This document shows positions 7,373-9,859 of a DNA stretch of 9,859 bases, in pieces. How positions within the stretch are numbered: the first letter of the stretch is position 1; each line of letters starts with the position of its first letter. Below the pieces are notes generated by a model that saw only the letters and a list, made by a program, of their open reading frames with translations, was not told the DNA's origin and did no database searches. The position numbers and the translations under genes are program-made. The stretch spans positions 1 through 9,859 of the forward strand of contig JAGLIP010000018.1 of the NCBI GenBank assembly GCA_023142905.1. The letters run 5' to 3'. This DNA is from Candidatus Aenigmatarchaeota archaeon. Its GTDB lineage: Archaea > EX4484-52 > B79-G9.

Positions 7373-7465
7373 ATGCCTTGCGGCAAGAAAAGAAAAGGAT
7401 CAAAAATGCGAAATCACAAACTGAAAAAGAAAAAGAAATCGCAAAGGCACAAGAAGAAAAGATGA
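7373..7465 (+). CDS. 30-residue Lys/Arg-rich protein resembling the AURKAIP1/COX24 (mS38-like) ribosomal family
   Basis: The ATG at 7373 has AAGGTG (7360-7365) 7 nt upstream, and the TGA is at 7463-7465. An in-frame ATG at 7367 is too close to the Shine-Dalgarno. Over half the residues are Lys or Arg. The pattern Met-Pro-x-Gly-Lys-Lys-Arg-Lys, Lys-Met, His-Lys-x-Lys-Lys and a terminal Arg-His-Lys-Lys-Lys closely matches, from memory, the roughly 29-residue bacterial AURKAIP1/COX24-domain proteins. Those relate to mitochondrial mS38 and mycobacterial bS22, which lie in the small ribosomal subunit. It would then be a small rRNA-binding protein of the decoding-side subunit. Its place ahead of NMD3 and aIF1A fits. 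An eL41-like protein or a chance basic ORF are alternatives. Confidence 0.65.
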   Translation: MPCGKKRKGSKMRNHKLKKKKKSQRHKKKR

Positions 7466-7476
7466 TTTTCGGACTA

Positions 7477-7482
7477 TTTTTT
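7477..7482 (+). terminator. T-run after the small basic protein gene
   Basis: Six T residues lie 11 nt after the stop at 7465 and before the TATA box of NMD3. They could end the transcript of the winged-helix and small basic genes. The run is short and untested, so read-through into NMD3 is possible. Confidence 0.3.
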
Positions 7483-7485
7483 AGT

Positions 7486-7503
7486 ATGTGCGCTAGAGCA
7501 CAT
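7486..7503. repeat. 18-bp near-perfect palindrome upstream of the NMD3 TATA box
   Basis: ATGTGC, then GCTAGA, then GCACAT: 6-bp arms flank a centre that is itself palindromic except for one mismatched pair, so 16 of 18 positions are symmetric. It abuts the TATA-like TTTAAAATA. It could be an operator for a dimeric regulator, or a short hairpin in the 3' end of the upstream transcript. Confidence 0.45.
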
Positions 7504-7511
7504 TTAAAATA
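7503..7511 (+). promoter_or_regulatory. TATA box for the NMD3 gene
   Basis: TTTAAAATA is centred about 25 bp upstream of the ATG at 7532. At archaeal TATA-to-start spacing the transcript would begin at or very near the start codon, so NMD3 is probably translated from a leaderless message. No Shine-Dalgarno is visible. Confidence 0.55.
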
Positions 7512-7531
7512 ATCTTTGGTTAAATACGGTT

Positions 7532-8212
7532 ATGAAACTCAAAAGATTCTGCCCCAAGTGCGGTTCTGAGGTGGAAAAATTAACCGAAGGACTTTGTATT
7601 GATTGTTATAAAAAAACAACTCAAGCAATTGATATCCCTGCAAAAATCACAGTTCTCGTTTGTGAATGCGGCAAAGCGGCAGAAAAGAACCAATGGATAA
7701 AATACGAAAACATCACGCAACTAATAAACTCCATTATTCTTGAAAACATAAAAATGCCAAAAAAAACAAAGATCAATATTGATTTTGAACTGCCAAAAGA
7801 ATTTGGAGGGGCTATGATTCCTGTTTCGGTGGTTTTAAAAAACATGCCTGACGAGATAAAAACAATAGAATTTATTCTTAAAAATACAACCTGCCCCTCA
7901 TGCTCACGAATACATGGCGGATATTACGAAGCAGTAATCCAGATACGGGCAAAAGAATCACTTAAAGAGATATATGATTTCGTTAAAAAAGAGCTTGATT
8001 CGGGCTCTAAAAAAGACAAGCTTTCATTTATTGTAAAAGAAGACATCATAAAAAACGGCAAAGACCTTTATGTTGGCTCTTTTAAAGCAGCTAAAAAAGC
8101 AGCTAAAAAAGCGGAAAGTATTTATAAGCTTTCACGCAAAACAAGTTATGCTGATTTTGGAATGAAAGACGGCAAAAAACTTACAAGAGCAACGATACTA
8201 CTTAAGGAATGA
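7532..8212 (+). CDS. nmd3: Archaeal NMD3-family protein, short form
   Basis: The protein has 226 residues. In eukaryotes NMD3 binds the 60S subunit and serves export and quality control; archaeal homologues are thought to act in large-subunit biogenesis. Two zinc-binding Cys sets are visible: Cys7-x2-Cys10 with Cys22-x2-Cys25, and Cys44-x-Cys46 with Cys121-x2-Cys124. The family signature Gly-Gly-Tyr-Tyr-Glu-Ala follows at 129-134. The C-terminal half holds a second alpha/beta region with a basic Ala-Lys repeat near residues 186-194 (Lys-Ala-Ala-Lys-Lys-Ala-Ala-Lys-Lys). The protein stops where many homologues, as I recall them, continue into eIF5A-like domains, and aIF1A follows after 4 nt, so this is a genuine short form and not an obvious frameshift. 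It is probably co-transcribed with aIF1A. The identification is firm; the exact role is inferred from the family. Confidence 0.9.
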   Translation: MKLKRFCPKCGSEVEKLTEGLCIDCYKKTTQAIDIPAKITVLVCECGKAAEKNQWIKYENITQLINSIILENIKMPKKTKINIDFELPKEFGGAMIPVSVVLKNMPDEIKTIEFILKNTTCPSCSRIHGGYYEAVIQIRAKESLKEIYDFVKKELDSGSKKDKLSFIVKEDIIKNGKDLYVGSFKAAKKAAKKAESIYKLSRKTSYADFGMKDGKKLTRATILLKE

Positions 8213-8216
8213 TTTT

Positions 8217-8534
8217 ATGGCATATTATAAACGACCACAAGACACAGGAGAAGTCACAAGGGCACGAGTCCCAAAAGACGGAGAAGTTTTAGGTGTTATA
8301 GAATCAAAACTTGGTTTTGGGCGGACAAATGTTGTATGCTCGGATAAAAAAATACGCATTTGTGCAGTTCCTGGAAAATACAAACGAAGAATCTGGCTCC
8401 ATATTGGCGATATCGTTCTTGTAACGCCCTGGGAATTTGGGGGCGACAAAAAAGGGCATATCATCTACAAATACCGAAAAGGTCAGGTAAACTGGCTTAA
8501 AACCAATAAATATCTTGATGAACTGGATGTTTAA
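8217..8534 (+). CDS. eif1A: Translation initiation factor aIF1A
   Basis: The protein has 105 residues. aIF1A binds the A site of the small ribosomal subunit and helps assemble the initiation complex with initiator tRNA. After a short N-terminal tail, residues about 18-92 form the S1-like OB fold. The sequence Val-Pro-Gly-Lys-Tyr-Lys-Arg-Arg-Ile-Trp-Leu-His-x-Gly-Asp-Ile-Val-Leu-Val-Thr-Pro-Trp is diagnostic of the eIF1A family, and the length is normal for archaea. AAGGA at 8204-8208, within the end of NMD3, lies 8 nt upstream of the ATG. The 4-nt gap to NMD3 implies a shared transcript. In many archaea aIF1A is followed by RIO1 and a KH-domain protein, as here. Confidence 0.97.
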   Translation: MAYYKRPQDTGEVTRARVPKDGEVLGVIESKLGFGRTNVVCSDKKIRICAVPGKYKRRIWLHIGDIVLVTPWEFGGDKKGHIIYKYRKGQVNWLKTNKYLDELDV

Positions 8535-8542
8535 TCTTATTC

Positions 8543-8564
8543 TTTAAAACAAACATTTATCATA
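8543..8564 (+). promoter_or_regulatory. AT-rich promoter region before the RIO kinase gene
   Basis: TTTAAAA (8543-8549) and TTTATCATA (8556-8564) are both TATA-like. The second is centred about 26 bp upstream of the ATG at 8587, consistent with a leaderless start. The first would start near 8572 and leave a leader of about 15 nt. No good Shine-Dalgarno precedes the gene. Confidence 0.4.
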
Positions 8565-8586
8565 TGCGTTGTGTATACGATACAGC

Positions 8587-9300
8587 ATGACATACACGCG
8601 CAAAGACACAGATGACCGAAAGACAGTTGAGGGCATACTTGACGGGCTTGCAGTAAAGACAATTGAAAAGCTTAAGCAAAAAGGTGCGTTCAGTGAATTA
8701 ATTGGGATTTTGAAGGAAGGAAAAGAATCGGTAATTATTCTTGTAACTGATGACAAAGATAAAAAAATAATTCTTAAAGTCTTCAAGATAACGGCATCCA
8801 ATTTCAAGAACATGCAGAAATATATAAAGGGTGACAGGAGATTTGCGAAAACAAAGCCAACTAAACGGGCGATTGTATACACCTGGTGCAGAAAAGAATA
8901 TGCCAATCTTTTGCGCATGCATGATTGCGGTGTTTCTGCCCCAAAACCGCATGCGTTTCTTGACAACATGCTTGTTATGGACTATATAGGGGATGAAGAT
9001 CTCGCGCCCCAGCTTAAAAATGCGGATATTGATAATCCTGAAAAAATGCGTGATATGATAATAGGGCAGTACGAAAAAATATACAAAAAAGCAGGCATGG
9101 TCCATGGGGATTTAAGCCAATATAATATTTTAGTGTTTGAAGGCGAACCAATAATCATTGATGTTGGGCAGGGTGTTCTAAAAGAGCAGCCAAATGCGAA
9201 TGAATTTCTTTTAAGAGACATCAAAAATATTTGTGCGTATTTCAGGAAACTGGGTGTTGAATGCGATGATGAAGATGTAAAAAAAAGAATTATGAACTGA
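8587..9300 (+). CDS. rio1: RIO1-type atypical serine protein kinase/ATPase
   Basis: The protein has about 237 residues from the ATG at 8587; an in-frame TTG at 8569 would add six. RIO1 acts as an ATPase or kinase in late small-subunit maturation. Visible elements are the ATP-binding Lys64 (Ile-Ile-Leu-Lys-Val-Phe), the RIO loop with Tyr-Ile-Lys-Gly-Asp-Arg-Arg-Phe (79-86), the hinge near 128-134, His173-Gly-Asp175-Leu-Ser-x-Tyr-Asn180 (catalytic Asp and metal-binding Asn), and Asp192-Val-Gly-Gln in place of DFG. Asn-Glu-Phe-Leu-Leu-Arg-Asp-Ile follows, typical of RIO1. There is no N-terminal winged helix, which argues against RIO2. The phosphate-binding loop (Lys43-Glu-Gly-Lys-Glu-Ser) departs from the usual Ser-Thr-Gly-Lys-Glu-Ala. 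Its neighbours aIF1A and a Dim2-like KH protein fit the common archaeal arrangement. Confidence 0.93.
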   Translation: MTYTRKDTDDRKTVEGILDGLAVKTIEKLKQKGAFSELIGILKEGKESVIILVTDDKDKKIILKVFKITASNFKNMQKYIKGDRRFAKTKPTKRAIVYTWCRKEYANLLRMHDCGVSAPKPHAFLDNMLVMDYIGDEDLAPQLKNADIDNPEKMRDMIIGQYEKIYKKAGMVHGDLSQYNILVFEGEPIIIDVGQGVLKEQPNANEFLLRDIKNICAYFRKLGVECDDEDVKKRIMN

Positions 9301-9328
9301 ATTTTATCGGCACACACCCAAGAACAAA

Positions 9329-9336
9329 TATATTAA
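9329..9336 (+). promoter_or_regulatory. TATA box for the KH-domain gene
   Basis: TATATTAA lies about 55 bp upstream of the ATG at 9386. Expected initiation is near 9358, giving a leader of about 28 nt that contains AAGGGA (9373-9378), a Shine-Dalgarno 7 nt before the start. Unlike NMD3 and the pilin-like operon, this message would carry a leader. Confidence 0.5.
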
Positions 9337-9385
9337 TCTATCAGGTAAATCTATTCTTGAAAACAAAAGAAAAAGGGATACAAAC

Positions 9386-9859
9386 ATGACAGACGGATTC
9401 TTGAAAATACCAAAAATGCGCATAGGCGTGATTATAGGCAAAAGTGGAGAAACTAAGAAAAAGCTTGAAGAAGAGCTTGGCGCAAAAATAGATATCAATT
9501 CAGAAGGCGAGATAGTCTTCAGCGCAAAAGACCCACTAAATCAAATGAAGCTTGCAGATATTTTAAAAGCAATTGGCCGTGGATTCACACCTGACGAGGC
9601 GCTTGTGCTTGAGACTGACGAATACATACTACACATAATTGACCTTGACCTAATGCTTAACAAAAACGAAAAGGCAGTTGAGCGATACAAATCAAGAATA
9701 ATAGGCACTGGCGGAACCATAAGAAAAAAAATCGAAGATATGACTGATACAAAAATATGCGTTTATGGTAAGACCGCAAGTATCATAGGTCTTCCAGGGA
9801 ATGTCCAGATTGCAAATGAAGCGGTGCAGATGATTCTTGACGGCATGACACACAAGGCT
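9386..9859 (+). CDS. Dim2/Pno1-like KH-domain protein (partial, runs off the window)
   Basis: There are 158 codons from the ATG at 9386 with no stop before the window ends. Archaeal Dim2-like proteins bind the 3' region of 16S rRNA and aIF2-alpha; eukaryotic Dim2/Pno1 works in 40S maturation with RIO1. The first KH domain (about residues 6-70) carries Ile-Ile-Gly-Lys-Ser-Gly-Glu-Thr, the GxxG loop. The second (from about 106) has Arg-Ile-Ile-Gly-Thr-Gly-Gly-Thr-Ile-Arg-Lys-Lys-Ile-Glu, then Val-Tyr-Gly-Lys-Thr-Ala-Ser-Ile-Ile-Gly, the family's most characteristic stretch. A Gly-Arg-Gly-Phe element lies between the domains. Only the last C-terminal helix is likely missing. The position after aIF1A and RIO1 matches the usual archaeal order. 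Confidence 0.93.
   Translation, partial: MTDGFLKIPKMRIGVIIGKSGETKKKLEEELGAKIDINSEGEIVFSAKDPLNQMKLADILKAIGRGFTPDEALVLETDEYILHIIDLDLMLNKNEKAVERYKSRIIGTGGTIRKKIEDMTDTKICVYGKTASIIGLPGNVQIANEAVQMILDGMTHKA

Noticed and set aside
8225..9498. Minus-strand open frames opposite aIF1A, the RIO kinase and the KH gene
   Set aside because: The plus strand encodes clearly recognised conserved proteins throughout this stretch.
1..9859. CRISPR array, insertion sequence, integrase site, or rRNA/tRNA gene
   Set aside because: Reading both strands showed no regularly spaced repeats, no transposase or integrase motifs, and no cloverleaf or rRNA-like sequence.

Overview
The window is from an AT-rich archaeal genome. 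This rests on the information-processing genes on the right (NMD3, aIF1A, a RIO1-type kinase and a Dim2-like KH protein), on archaeal class III (type IV prepilin-like) signal peptides in a central operon, and on TATA boxes about 25-28 bp upstream of leaderless starts. The mix of short proteins and small unassigned surface proteins suggests a DPANN or Altiarchaeota-like lineage. That placement is inference, because no rRNA or other taxonomic marker is present.

Left (1-2202): the possible tail of an upstream gene, then a plus-strand gene for a very long, charged, soluble coiled-coil protein of about 689 residues. It ends in a T-run and faces the next block convergently.

Centre (2231-6559, minus strand): a tight five-gene operon with every junction overlapping (29, 14, 4 and 4 nt). 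All five products start with a short basic prepeptide and a single hydrophobic helix, followed by an exported, N-glycosylation-sequon-rich domain. In order of transcription they have 141, 136, 171, 643 and 364 residues. The first two carry the canonical Gln+1/Glu+5 pilin signature and the last three do not. The likely reading is a pilus- or pseudopilus-like surface structure with small core subunits and larger minor or tip subunits. No assembly ATPase, platform protein or prepilin peptidase is in the window.

A 43-bp divergent promoter separates this operon from a plus-strand gene (6603-7352) for a winged-helix protein with a long coiled-coil tail, a candidate regulator or adaptor.

Right (7373-9859, plus strand): a translation and ribosome-biogenesis block. 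It holds a 30-residue Lys/Arg-rich protein resembling the AURKAIP1/COX24 (mS38/bS22-like) ribosomal family, a short NMD3, aIF1A, a RIO1 kinase, and a two-KH-domain Dim2/Pno1-like protein cut by the window end. Together they would act on small-subunit maturation, initiation and large-subunit quality control. No tRNA, rRNA, insertion sequence or CRISPR array was seen, and no gene-free stretch exceeds 300 bases.
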